DNA from: an uncultured Muribaculaceae bacterium
Lineage (GTDB): Bacteria; Bacteroidota; Bacteroidia; Bacteroidales; Muribaculaceae
Length of the DNA: 64,000 nucleotides
Direction: 5' to 3'
NCBI GenBank assembly: GCA_958439725.1
Contig: CAUBWJ010000005.1
Coordinates: 1 to 64,000, forward strand
The translations under genes were made by a program, and so were the position numbers. This document shows, in pieces, positions 1-7,950 of the stretch (positions within the stretch are counted from its first letter, which is position 1; each line of letters starts with the position of its first letter). Under the pieces are notes generated by a model. The model ran no database searches. It saw only the letters and a program-made list of their open reading frames with translations, and was not told where the DNA came from.

Positions 1-102
1 GTCGTAAATCCACTGGATTTCTATGTCGGGGTGGTTGATGAGAAGTTTTGTGATTTCGCCGGCTACTGTGGTTGTGCCTCCGGCAATGCCTGCACGTATC
101 AT
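1..102 (-). CDS. argC: N-acetyl-gamma-glutamyl-phosphate reductase, N-terminal part (cut by window edge)
   Basis: Only the first 34 codons are present; the gene runs off the left edge. The visible N-terminus, MIRAGIAGGTTTVAGEITKL, is the start of the NAD(P)-binding Rossmann fold of ArgC, which in other bacteria reads GAxGYxGxEL. ArgC reduces N-acetylglutamyl phosphate to the semialdehyde, the third step of arginine synthesis, in the cytosol. It lies 32 bases downstream of argR on the same strand, so the arginine repressor and its target genes probably share a transcript, as in other Bacteroidales arginine clusters. The glycine pattern GGTTTVAG is slightly atypical, but the argR neighbour makes the call solid. 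Confidence 0.85.
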   Translation of the reverse strand, partial: MIRAGIAGGTTTVAGEITKLLINHPDIEIQWIYD

Positions 103-134
103 GTGTGTGGTGGATTATGGATAAGGGGTAGAGA

Positions 135-638
135 TTATTTGTTGAAATAATGAGCTCCTTCCTGCATGATCTTTTCAGGGATAATGGTGGAGAGAAGGTC
201 GTAGATTTCCGGCAGCGGGGTGTTGGCGTCGATAGCCACAAACACGGTGTCGGCTCCGGCGATTGAGCCGAGGATAGCCGGAGATGATATCACGTCGATG
301 TCGTAGGCCACGCCGCCGGCGTAACCGTTGCGGGTCTTTATCACCACTGTCTGTCCGGTGACGGCCACGGAAAGAATGGCAGCCTGGCGCACGGTGTTCA
401 TGGCGTGAGTGGCCATCTCGTCGGCAGCGGTGCCGTTGGCCGCGATGATATAACGGTAGCCTCCAAGTTCGGTGGCTACTTTTGATGTGCGGAGAGTTTT
501 GAGGTCGCGGGAGAGAGTGGCCTGGGTCACCGAGCAGTTATGACGCTCAAGGAGCTCCATGAGCTCCTCCTGGCTCCCGACCGAATTGTGAAGTAGAATC
601 TTGACAATCTGTGCAAGACGCTGTTGCCGCTTATTCAT
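135..638 (-). CDS. argR: Arginine repressor ArgR
   Basis: 167 residues. The N-terminal winged helix (about residues 1-70) carries the typical repressor helices, with SVTQATLSRDLKTL matching the ArgR recognition helix. The C-terminal half (about 85-160) is the arginine-binding oligomerisation domain, with the GSIAGADTVFVAI motif corresponding to the GTIAGDDT-type motif that provides the conserved aspartate ligand. ArgR binds ARG boxes as a hexamer when arginine is plentiful. It sits just upstream of argC, so it probably represses its own operon. An upstream -7 element (TATATTTG) is listed separately. Confidence 0.95.
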   Translation of the reverse strand: MNKRQQRLAQIVKILLHNSVGSQEELMELLERHNCSVTQATLSRDLKTLRTSKVATELGGYRYIIAANGTAADEMATHAMNTVRQAAILSVAVTGQTVVIKTRNGYAGGVAYDIDVISSPAILGSIAGADTVFVAIDANTPLPEIYDLLSTIIPEKIMQEGAHYFNK

Positions 639-671
639 AGCGAAAGTGCATAATTAGTGAAATGTTAAGCG

Positions 672-679
672 CAAATATA
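672..679 (-). promoter_or_regulatory. Bacteroidetes -7 promoter element for argR
   Basis: On the minus strand this reads TATATTTG, a full match to the Bacteroidetes -7 consensus TAnnTTTG, about 34 bases upstream of the argR start. A TTTG (positions 703-706) lies 23 bases further upstream, an acceptable -33 element. Confidence 0.6.
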
Positions 680-794
680 TACACAAACCGAAAAATATGC
701 AACAAATACGCAGAAAATAATTGCTGTCTTCCGGCTCGTAAAGTCAGGGCACGAGTATATGGAGGGCGTGATTGCCGAGGCGGGAAATTATTGC

Positions 795-802
795 TAAATT
801 TG
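795..802 (+). promoter_or_regulatory. Bacteroidetes -7 promoter element for ychF
   Basis: TAAATTTG matches TAnnTTTG and lies 87 bases upstream of the ychF start. The 639-889 interval is therefore a divergent promoter region serving argR and ychF; I see no further gene in it. Confidence 0.55.
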
Positions 803-889
803 CAGCGGAATATCGCCTTATGCAACGATGAAATCTTTTTTCGCGCGAAATTCCGTGTAACAAATACAAAATCATAAATCCAATATATC

Positions 890-1993
890 ATGTCATTAAA
901 ATGCGGCATAGTAGGTCTGCCCAACGTGGGCAAGTCCACACTTTTCAACTGTCTGTCCAACGCCAAGGCGCAGTCGGCCAACTTCCCGTTCTGCACCATA
1001 GAGCCTAACGTGGGCGTGATAACCGTTCCCGACGAGCGTCTCAACAAACTGGTGGAGATGTGCAATCCGCGCAGCGTGGTTCCGGCCACAGTGGAGATTG
1101 TGGACATTGCCGGTCTTGTGAAGGGTGCCAGCAAGGGCGAGGGCCTCGGCAACAAATTCCTGGCCAATATCCGTGAGTGCGACGCCATACTTCACGTGCT
1201 CCGCTGCTTCGACGACGACAATATAACCCATGTGGACGGCTCGGTTGATCCCGTGCGTGACAAGGAGATCATAGATTACGAACTCCTTATAAAAGACCTC
1301 GAGACCGTTGACAGCCGCATTGCCAAGACCCAGAAGGCCGCGCAGACCGGCGGCGATAAAACCGCCAAGCTGCAGTATGAGGTTCTGGCTCGCTACAAGG
1401 AGGCTCTGGAGCAGGGCAAGCCAGCGCGCTCGGTGACTTTCGACACTCCCGACGAACAGCGCTACGCCCGCGACCTCTTCCTGCTGACCGCCAAGCCGGT
1501 TCTGTATGTGTGCAACGTCGACGACGCCTCTGCCGCTACAGGCAATGCCTATGTGGAGGCGGTGCGCGAGGCCGTGAAGGACGAGGATGCCTCTATTCTT
1601 GTGGTCGCAGCCCAGACCGAGGCCGAAATCGCCGAGCTCGAGACCTTCGAGGACCGCAAGGAGTTTCTGGAATCGATAGGCCTGGAGGAATCGGGCGTTG
1701 CCCGACTGATACGCGCAGCCTACTCGCTGCTCGACCTTGAGACCTTCTTCACCGCCGGCGAGGACGAAGTTAGGGCCTGGACTTTCCTCAGAGGCAGCAA
1801 GGCGCCTAAATGTGCCGGCGTGATCCATACCGATTTCGAGAAAGGATTCATCCGTGCCGAGGTGATAAAATATGACGACTATGTGTCGCTTGGCAGCGAG
1901 GCAGCCGTGCGCCAGGCCGGAAAGATGAATATCGAAGGCAAGGAATATGTGACGCAGGACGGCGATATTATGCATTTCCTCTTTAATGTCTAA
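890..1993 (+). CDS. ychF: Ribosome-binding ATPase YchF (Obg-family GTPase-like)
   Basis: 367 residues, the normal YchF length. The N-terminus has the G1 motif GLPNVGKSTLFN (residues 9-20), followed by the switch region and the G3 motif DIAGLVKGASKGEGLGN. The G4-equivalent region around YVCNVDD lacks the canonical NKxD, which is the known reason YchF prefers ATP over GTP. The C-terminal TGS domain ends with the family signature FxKGFIRAEVI and QDGDIMHFLFNV. YchF binds the 50S/70S ribosome and is linked to oxidative stress and translation fidelity. Single gene with its own promoter. Confidence 0.97.
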   Translation: MSLKCGIVGLPNVGKSTLFNCLSNAKAQSANFPFCTIEPNVGVITVPDERLNKLVEMCNPRSVVPATVEIVDIAGLVKGASKGEGLGNKFLANIRECDAILHVLRCFDDDNITHVDGSVDPVRDKEIIDYELLIKDLETVDSRIAKTQKAAQTGGDKTAKLQYEVLARYKEALEQGKPARSVTFDTPDEQRYARDLFLLTAKPVLYVCNVDDASAATGNAYVEAVREAVKDEDASILVVAAQTEAEIAELETFEDRKEFLESIGLEESGVARLIRAAYSLLDLETFFTAGEDEVRAWTFLRGSKAPKCAGVIHTDFEKGFIRAEVIKYDDYVSLGSEAAVRQAGKMNIEGKEYVTQDGDIMHFLFNV

Positions 1994-2049
1994 GAAGCCG
2001 CTGTTGGCTGAGTCATTCTGACAACAACCTGTCGCAGGTGATAAACAAA

Positions 2050-2084
2050 GGATGGGCCGCGGGGAAAAATCCGCGTGCCCATCC
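2050..2084 (+). terminator. Hairpin downstream of ychF
   Basis: Arms GGATGGGC-CGCGG (2050-2062) and CCGCG-T-GCCCATCC (2071-2084) make a 13-bp stem with one bulged T. The T-tract is weak (TTGCCGTTT), so it is a probable but not canonical intrinsic terminator for ychF. Confidence 0.55.
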
Positions 2085-2274
2085 TTGCCGTTTCAACTAT
2101 TTATTTATGAGAGCCCTGAAGCCTAGTATCACTACCTGACAGCAGGGACGAGGGATGTCGTGGGGTGATTTTAATCACATTAATAAAACAATTCACACCC
2201 CTCTTAGTCAGAGAGGGAGTGCCTAAAAGAGATTAAATTATGTGAAGTCAAAGCGTTAAAAGCGCTTCGGGCCT
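2085..2274. other. Intergenic stretch with several small dyads, no gene seen
   Basis: This 190-base interval between the ychF hairpin and the recQ stop has no convincing reading frame. It holds a CCCTG...CAGGG pair, a GTGATT-TT-AATCAC dyad (about 2165-2178), a CCCTCT...AGAGGG hairpin (2199-2217) and an AAGCG...CGCTT-type dyad just after recQ that may help end the recQ transcript. It is more AT-rich than the flanking genes. It could be a decayed mobile fragment or a small regulatory region; I cannot assign it. Confidence 0.3.
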
Positions 2275-4176
2275 TTAACATTTAGGTTTTTCAATCCGGG
2301 TGCCGCTGATTTGGAGCAGCCCTTTGTCGGCCATCTCCCTGACGAGGGGAATCACGCGGTCGGGCCCCAGACGGAGCTGACTGCAGATGTCGGATACTTC
2401 GCATCCTCCCGGATGGGAAGCAAGATACAGGATAGATTTCTGCAGCGAAGCCTCTGATTCGGAGGATTTACGCTTTGAACGGCACACATCGCACTGTCCG
2501 CACGGCTGCTGAGGCTTTTCCCCGAAATAACGGAGCATGCGGTTTACCCGGCATTCGCTGTCGCTGAACATGAAATCGCGCATGGCTTCTATGCGCAGTT
2601 CCATGCGGCGGCGCTGTTCCTCGTAGATGGCGCGTGGAAATTCCAGTCTTTTGGGAAGCTCGCGCGAGGCGGTAAACAGCAGGTATGGTGAAATCTTGCG
2701 GGGAACGTAGGCGAGCACATGGTTTCTGGCCAGTGTCACCAGCGCGTTATATACGGCATCTGGCGTCATGCGCAGGCGCGAGGCAATCAGTTCTTCTGAA
2801 ATATATACGAAGTCGGCAAACAGACCGGTATATGTTCGCAGCAGCAGCTGGAGCACGCTGTCGGCCTCATCGGGAAGCCGGAGGTCGTAAAGCTCGCGCT
2901 TGCTGACGGTGACCATAACGCGCGCACGCGACGAAATCTCGTCGGTATAATCTATATAACCGGCGCGGGTGAGAATGGCAAGGGCGTTCCTGGCCACGGG
3001 AGGTCTGAAGCCGAAGCGTTCGCAGAACAGCGCGAAGTTGAACTCATGGAGGGTGTTGTAGCCCGAGCCCACAGCCACCTCAAGGAAATTGCAGGCATGT
3101 TCGTAGACCTTCCGTATCACGTCCTTCTCAGGAAAAGCCTCGTTGAGGCGCCGGGTTAGGGTGGCTTTGTCGGGCTGAGAGACTACCATCACGGCAAATG
3201 ACGGCAGTCCGTCGCGTCCCGCACGGCCAGCCTCCTGATAGTATTCCTCGAGCGACGAAGGCGGATCGATATGCACCACCGTGCGTACATCCGGCTTGTC
3301 TATGCCCATTCCGAAGGCATTGGTGGCCACCATCACTCTCACCGAGCCCTCCTGCCAGCGGTTCTGGCGCGCGTCCTTGTCCTCGGCGGCGAGTCCGGCA
3401 TGATAGAAGTCGGCGCTGATGCCCTCGCGCAGCAGCAGTTCGGCAATCTCGCGTGTGCGCCGGCGCGAACGCACGTAGACGATGGCGCTGCCGGAAGTGG
3501 CGCGCAGTATGCGCAGCAGCATGTCGGGCTTATAGTCGGCGTGACGCACCACATAGCTCAGGTTCGGCCGCGAGAAGCTTCTTGAAAACACGTTGCGGCT
3601 CCGGAATTCCAGCCGGAGCATGATGTCCTCCACCACTTCGGGAGTAGCCGAGGCCGTCAGAGCCAGCACGGGAGCCTCGGGATAGCGGCGGCGCAGCGAG
3701 GCAACCCGGAGGTACGACGGACGGAAATCATAGCCCCACTGCGAGATACAGTGGGCCTCGTCTACCACAATCATGCTTATGTCGGCTCCCGAGATGTCGT
3801 CGGCAAATGACGGGGTCTGCAGTTTTTCGGGGGAGAGATAGAGAAGTTTCAGACGTCCCATGCGCGCACGCTCCATGGCCAGACGGTATTCACCGCGGCT
3901 CAGGCCGGAGTGGACGGCGGCAGCCTTTATTCCCGCCTGACGCAGATGGTCAACCTGATCCTTCATCAGCGATATGAGAGGGGTGACCACCAGTGTCACG
4001 CCCGGCAGAATAAGCGCGGGTATCTGGAATGTGACCGATTTGCCGCCTCCGGTGGGAAGCAGCCCCAATGTGTCGTTGCCGGCCAGAACAGACTGGATGA
4101 TTTCAAGCTGGCAGGGCCTGAACGACGTGTGCCCCCAGTATTTCTCAAGGAGCGAAAGTGGCGATGCGTCGGGCAT
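2275..4176 (-). CDS. recQ: RecQ-family ATP-dependent 3'-5' DNA helicase
   Basis: 633 residues. An SF2 helicase core occupies about residues 10-340: FRPCQLEII (motif 0), LLPTGGGKS (Walker A), VVDEAHCISQWG (motif II, DEAH), LALTASATP (motif III), and QEAGRAGRDG (motif VI). The RecQ zinc site follows, with Cys in DSECRVNRML and the CGQCDVC cluster. The C-terminal region looks like a winged helix; I see no clear HRDC domain, as in the shorter RecQ paralogues of Bacteroidetes. RecQ unwinds DNA for RecJ to digest during gap repair. It starts 19 bases after the recJ stop on the same strand, so the two repair partners form an operon. Confidence 0.95.
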   Translation of the reverse strand: MPDASPLSLLEKYWGHTSFRPCQLEIIQSVLAGNDTLGLLPTGGGKSVTFQIPALILPGVTLVVTPLISLMKDQVDHLRQAGIKAAAVHSGLSRGEYRLAMERARMGRLKLLYLSPEKLQTPSFADDISGADISMIVVDEAHCISQWGYDFRPSYLRVASLRRRYPEAPVLALTASATPEVVEDIMLRLEFRSRNVFSRSFSRPNLSYVVRHADYKPDMLLRILRATSGSAIVYVRSRRRTREIAELLLREGISADFYHAGLAAEDKDARQNRWQEGSVRVMVATNAFGMGIDKPDVRTVVHIDPPSSLEEYYQEAGRAGRDGLPSFAVMVVSQPDKATLTRRLNEAFPEKDVIRKVYEHACNFLEVAVGSGYNTLHEFNFALFCERFGFRPPVARNALAILTRAGYIDYTDEISSRARVMVTVSKRELYDLRLPDEADSVLQLLLRTYTGLFADFVYISEELIASRLRMTPDAVYNALVTLARNHVLAYVPRKISPYLLFTASRELPKRLEFPRAIYEEQRRRMELRIEAMRDFMFSDSECRVNRMLRYFGEKPQQPCGQCDVCRSKRKSSESEASLQKSILYLASHPGGCEVSDICSQLRLGPDRVIPLVREMADKGLLQISGTRIEKPKC

Positions 4177-4195
4177 GAGAGAGGCGGGAGAGAGC

Positions 4196-5923
4196 TTACT
4201 TCACAGGATGGATTCCCTTGATAAGCAGCTGTACGGAGTTGACGGTGTTGTGATGCTTGTTGTCCTCGATGGTGTAGCAGATGTCGAATGGCCTGCGCGA
4301 ATGGATATGGGGGAAATACTGCGCCATATTGAACGCGATGCCGTTGAACACCTTGCCGGAAGTGTCGTCCACAAGCTCGAACTTTATATGCTCCAGATTC
4401 TTGCCCACGAGTTTGCTCGTGCCGAAGTCAACCACATGGCGCGTGCAGAACACCGGTTTCTGGTTGCCGGGTCCGAAGGGGTTGAATTTCCTGAGGGTGG
4501 AGATAAACAGGGGGGTAATCTGCGAGAAGGTGATGTAGGCGTCAATGTCGAGCTGCGGAGTGAGCTGCGACGGCATGATGTTGGCGGCCACATATTCCTC
4601 GAAGCGGCGTGTGAACTCGGGGATGTTTTCTTCTTTTAGGGAGAGTCCTACGGCGTAAGGGTGTCCGCCGAAATTCTCGAGGATATCGCGGGCGGAATCT
4701 ATGGCCTTGTAGATGTCGAATCCCTGCACGGAGCGTGAGGAGCCGGTGGCGAGGCCGTTGGTGAGGGTCAGCACCACCGACGGTTTGTAGTAAAGTTCCG
4801 TGAGGCGCGAGGCCACAATGCCTATGATGCCTTTGTGCCAGTCCTTGTTGTAGATCACAATGGATTTCTTGGCCGAGTGGCTTTCGCCGCGGCGGTCGAG
4901 GATGGCGTTGGCCTCCTCGGTGATGCGTTTGTCGAGTTCCTTGCGGTCCTTGTTATACTGGTCGATGGCCTTGGCAATCTCGAGGGCCTCGTTGGCGTCC
5001 CTGGCCACGAGCAGCTCCACAGCCTCGCGGCCGCTCTGCATGCGGCCTGATGCGTTGATGCGCGGGCCTATCTTGAATATGACGTCGGATATGGTGATTT
5101 CATGGCCGGTGAGACCGCAGATGCGTATGATGGCGCGCAGGCCCATGTTGGGGTTGGAGTTGAGCCGCTTCAGGCCGTGGTAGGCCATGATGCGGTTCTC
5201 GTCGACCATCGGCACGATGTCGGCCGCGATGCTCACGGCCACAAGGTCGAGCATGCCCTCGAGGTCGGTGGTGGGAATGCCGTTGCTCATGGAGAATCCC
5301 TGCATGAACTTGAATCCCACTCCGCAACCCGACAGGTGCGGGCACGGATAGGTGCTTCCCTCGAGTTTGGGGTTGAGGATGGCCACTGCCTCGGGCAGTG
5401 CGTCGTCGGGCACATGATGGTCGCAGATTATGAAGTCTATGCCGAGTGTGCGGGCATAGCTTATCTCCTCGATGGCCTTTATGCCGCAATCGAGGATAAT
5501 GATGAGTTTCACTCCCTGCGAGGCCGCGTAGTCGATGCTGCGCAGCGAGATTCCATATCCCTCGTCGTAGCGGGTGGGGATGTAGTACTCGATGTTGGAA
5601 TAATAATTCCTCAGATATTTATAGACGAGCGCCACTGCCGTGGTTCCGTCCACATCATAGTCGCCGTAGACCATGATGCGCTCTTTCTTACCCATAGCTT
5701 TGTTAAGACGCTTGACGGCTTTGTCCATGTCAGGCATCAGGAACGGGTCGTGTAAATCTCGCAACGACGGATGGAAGAAGCGTTCGGCCTCATCTACCGT
5801 AGAGATTCCGCGCTGGGCCAGCAGTTCGCTGACGGGCGCACAGTCGGCAAATTTCTTAGCCAGCTGCGACTCGGATTTCTGTTCTTCTGAAGTAAGGGGT
5901 AAGTAACTCCATTTACTTGTCAT
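4196..5923 (-). CDS. recJ: Single-stranded-DNA-specific 5'-3' exonuclease RecJ
   Basis: 575 residues, normal for RecJ. The DHH phosphoesterase core carries VYGDYDVDGTTAVAL (motif I, Asp metal ligands), ILDCGIKA (motif II) and the hallmark FIICDHHVPDD (DHH motif), followed by HLSGCGVGFKF. The DHHA1 domain has the substrate motif GSSRSV and FGGHPYAVGLSL. The C-terminal OB-like domain follows. RecJ degrades single strands from the 5' end in RecFOR recombination and mismatch repair. It is the first gene of a recJ-recQ unit. The start follows a TGA/ATG overlap only with an unconvincing upstream frame, and the mRNA leader is unusually long (see 5953-6184). Confidence 0.96.
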   Translation of the reverse strand: MTSKWSYLPLTSEEQKSESQLAKKFADCAPVSELLAQRGISTVDEAERFFHPSLRDLHDPFLMPDMDKAVKRLNKAMGKKERIMVYGDYDVDGTTAVALVYKYLRNYYSNIEYYIPTRYDEGYGISLRSIDYAASQGVKLIIILDCGIKAIEEISYARTLGIDFIICDHHVPDDALPEAVAILNPKLEGSTYPCPHLSGCGVGFKFMQGFSMSNGIPTTDLEGMLDLVAVSIAADIVPMVDENRIMAYHGLKRLNSNPNMGLRAIIRICGLTGHEITISDVIFKIGPRINASGRMQSGREAVELLVARDANEALEIAKAIDQYNKDRKELDKRITEEANAILDRRGESHSAKKSIVIYNKDWHKGIIGIVASRLTELYYKPSVVLTLTNGLATGSSRSVQGFDIYKAIDSARDILENFGGHPYAVGLSLKEENIPEFTRRFEEYVAANIMPSQLTPQLDIDAYITFSQITPLFISTLRKFNPFGPGNQKPVFCTRHVVDFGTSKLVGKNLEHIKFELVDDTSGKVFNGIAFNMAQYFPHIHSRRPFDICYTIEDNKHHNTVNSVQLLIKGIHPVK

Positions 5924-5952
5924 TTATTTAGTTTTTTTTCTTTCTCTATAGC

Positions 5953-6184
5953 GGTGGGAGCCGGCGGAACCGAAAGAAACGGTGTGTTCCGCGCTCCTGA
6001 GGGTGCCTGCGGCCCGTGAATGCGGACGGCATAGCTGTCGGTAATCCGGCCGGGAGGCCTCTGAGGGGAGCCTCGCGCCGTGTGGTTATGATCGGTTGCC
6101 GTATAGAGGAGAGCGCCACCCTTCCGGTGGCCCGGCAAGAAACGGAGGGATGGCCGGAGAGAGTTCGAAATCCTATTCCACCCC
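5953..6184 (-). other. Candidate structured RNA or long folded leader of recJ
   Basis: On the minus strand a -7 element (TAACTTTG, 6190-6197) should start transcription near 6184, about 260 bases before recJ. The resulting leader is GC-rich and full of stems: GGTGG near its 5' end can pair with CCACC near its 3' end, CCACC-GGAA-GGGTGG forms a tetraloop hairpin, and GCGGAAC...GTTCCGC forms a 7-bp stem. A 90-codon frame spans it but begins with TTG and has no protein-like features. I checked by eye for RNase P, tmRNA and SRP core motifs and did not find them. It may be an independent small RNA or a regulatory leader. Confidence 0.4.
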
Positions 6185-6189
6185 GAATG

Positions 6190-6197
6190 CAAAGTTA
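6190..6197 (-). promoter_or_regulatory. Bacteroidetes -7 promoter element upstream of recJ leader
   Basis: Reads TAACTTTG on the minus strand, an exact TAnnTTTG match. It directs transcription into the folded region and then recJ-recQ. No clear -33 TTTG is visible. Confidence 0.55.
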
Positions 6198-6287
6198 GTA
6201 AAATAATCGCATAATTTTTGCAGCCCGTTCAAAAAATCTATGCGGTATTTTCGGCTGCGGGAAAGCTGATGCAGTGAATAGGCTATG

Positions 6288-6325
6288 AAACAAAGTCTCC
6301 GGCTGCGCATCACGCGCCGCCGGAG
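6288..6325 (-). terminator. Hairpin terminator downstream of guaD
   Basis: On the minus strand CTCCGGC (6325-6319) pairs with GCCGGAG (6303-6297), with an inner GCGC pairing, followed by ACTTTGTTTC. It lies 37 bases after the guaD stop. The rest of 6198-6361 shows no gene. Confidence 0.55.
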
Positions 6326-6361
6326 AGGGGAGAGAGGTGCTATAGAGGGAAAAAGCAATAT

Positions 6362-7774
6362 TCAACAGGGTGAGATTTTTGTGTCGGGGATTTCCGAGGC
6401 ATACATGTGGGTGGGCTTGCGTGCGCGGTCGTAGACTTTCTTGCCGGCCACGTAGGTGGCGAGGTTCACGTTGTTGAGCCCGAGGGTCATGATTACGAAA
6501 AGCTTGTCGAAGACACTGTCGGTGAACTTCATGCGCCATGCGGCGAATTCCGACGGCTTGAGGTTTACCACTGCCACGTCGGCCTCGTAGCCGGGGGCAA
6601 GGCTGCCTATTGTGTTCTCGAGATGAAGGGCCTCGGCTCCGCCGCGTGTGGCCAGATAGAAGCTCTTTATGGCGTTGAGGTTCTTCGTCTGGAGCATGGC
6701 CACCTTGTAGGCCTCGTTGAGCTGACGCGGGATTGAGAAGTTTGTGCCTCCCCCCACGTCGGTGCCCATCCCCACGCGCACGGGGCGGCTCTGCTCCTTA
6801 GCTTCCCAGTATTTGAACTCGCCGTCGCCCAGGAAGAGGTTGGAACTCGGGCAGTGGGCCACGCCGCACTCACACTGGTGGAGCACCTGCCATTCCTCCT
6901 CGCGCACTATGCAGCAGTGGGCCATCACGGAGCGGCGCCCTACAAGGCCGAAGTGACGGTAGACCTCGGTGTAGTTGGGCTGGTCGGGGAAGAGCTGTGT
7001 CACCCAGTCGATTTCGCTCTGCACTTCGTCGAGGTGGGTGTGCATGTAGACGCCCTGGTCGATATAGCGCTGGTAGAGTTCTCCCGCGAGCTGGAGCTGC
7101 TCGGGTGTGGAGGTGGGGGCGAAGCGCGGAATCACGGCGTAGAGCTGACGGCCTCGGTGGTGCCATTTTTTTAGCAACTGCTCTGCGATGACTATGGATT
7201 CCTCGGCGCTCTCGTCCTTGAGCGAGTCGGGAAGGTTGCGGTCCTGAAGCACCTTGCCGGAAATCATGCGGGTGTTGTAGCGCTCTGATTCCTCGAAGAA
7301 GGCATCGACCGAAGTGGCGAATGTCGTGGCGAATACGTTGGCGGTGGTTGTGCCCTGTTCGAGAAGCTGGCGGAAGAATATCCGGGCAACTTCGTCGGCA
7401 AAGGCCTTGTCCTTGAATTTCGATTCGGTGGGGAAGGTATATTGGTTGAGCCACTGGAGCAGCGAGCCTCCGCACGAACCAATCATAGGAGACTGCACAT
7501 AATGTACGTGGCAGTCTATGAAGCCTGGCATTATTACGGCATCGGTATATGTGTCGATGTCAGTGAGCTGAGGATATGCGGGACCCGTTTCCTTGTAGTC
7601 GCCTACGTTTAGAATATGGCCGTCTTGCATCACTACGAGTCCGTCGGGATAGTAATCATAGCATTCCTGTTCGTTGTTAAGGAAAGGGTCGGCCTTGAAA
7701 GTGAGAACCTGGCCACGAATACCTTTGAGTGCGGAGCCCTCGGGATTTACAGGAAGCGGAGTAGTCGATGTCAT
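6362..7774 (-). CDS. guaD: Guanine deaminase (amidohydrolase superfamily)
   Basis: 470 residues from the chosen start. It converts guanine to xanthine and ammonia in purine salvage. The metal-binding amidohydrolase motifs are all present: PGFIDCHVHYVQ (HxH), MHTHLDEVQSE (third His, substrate contacts), SVMAHCCIVREEEW (fourth His) and VGMGTDVGGGTNFS (metal Asp), the last being the guanine deaminase signature. I chose the ATG at 7774 because the longer frame from 7828 would begin inside a hairpin leader. The gene stands alone between two terminators, with the folded leader at 7799-7859 as the likely control point. Confidence 0.92.
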   Translation of the reverse strand: MTSTTPLPVNPEGSALKGIRGQVLTFKADPFLNNEQECYDYYPDGLVVMQDGHILNVGDYKETGPAYPQLTDIDTYTDAVIMPGFIDCHVHYVQSPMIGSCGGSLLQWLNQYTFPTESKFKDKAFADEVARIFFRQLLEQGTTTANVFATTFATSVDAFFEESERYNTRMISGKVLQDRNLPDSLKDESAEESIVIAEQLLKKWHHRGRQLYAVIPRFAPTSTPEQLQLAGELYQRYIDQGVYMHTHLDEVQSEIDWVTQLFPDQPNYTEVYRHFGLVGRRSVMAHCCIVREEEWQVLHQCECGVAHCPSSNLFLGDGEFKYWEAKEQSRPVRVGMGTDVGGGTNFSIPRQLNEAYKVAMLQTKNLNAIKSFYLATRGGAEALHLENTIGSLAPGYEADVAVVNLKPSEFAAWRMKFTDSVFDKLFVIMTLGLNNVNLATYVAGKKVYDRARKPTHMYASEIPDTKISPC

Positions 7775-7798
7775 CGGTCTGTGATTATGGTTAAAAGC

Positions 7799-7859
7799 AA
7801 AAAGAACCGTACTCCCTTTCGGGAGCAAGGTCCTGTATAGCGCTTGAAAAAACGGTTCT
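7799..7859 (-). promoter_or_regulatory. Folded leader of guaD, possible attenuator or riboswitch
   Basis: On the minus strand an 8-bp closing stem AGAACCGT/ACGGTTCT encloses two smaller stems, CAAG...CTTG and CTCCC-GAAA-GGGAG, giving a three-way-junction shape. The closing stem is followed directly by TTTTT, so it could also act as a terminator. No reading frame lies between this and the preceding hexosaminidase terminator, so the element belongs to guaD. It does not match the purine riboswitch core that I know. Confidence 0.45.
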
Positions 7860-7861
7860 GA

Positions 7862-7900
7862 ATAATAAACGCCGTCGAAACGGAAAATGTTTTGACGGCG
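7862..7900 (-). terminator. Intrinsic terminator after the GH20 hexosaminidase
   Basis: On the minus strand CGCCGTC (7900-7894) pairs with GACGGCG (7876-7870) and is followed by TTTATTATT. It separates the GH20 gene from guaD. Confidence 0.7.
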
Positions 7901-7950
7901 TGTGTTAAAAATCAGGGGAGGGGATGATCTGGCGGAGGGTAGGGCGACCG

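Noticed and set aside
896..1975. 359-codon minus-strand frame opposite ychF
   Set aside because: It is an antisense shadow of a highly conserved gene in GC-rich DNA.
5920..6192. 90-codon minus-strand frame between recJ and the promoter
   Set aside because: Starts with TTG, overlaps the recJ start, is Pro/Arg/His-rich without domain features, and the DNA is better explained as a folded RNA or leader.
6198..6296. Search for a CRISPR, insertion sequence or prophage anywhere in the window
   Set aside because: No regularly spaced repeats, no transposase or integrase, and no phage structural genes were seen; entered here as a whole-window negative.
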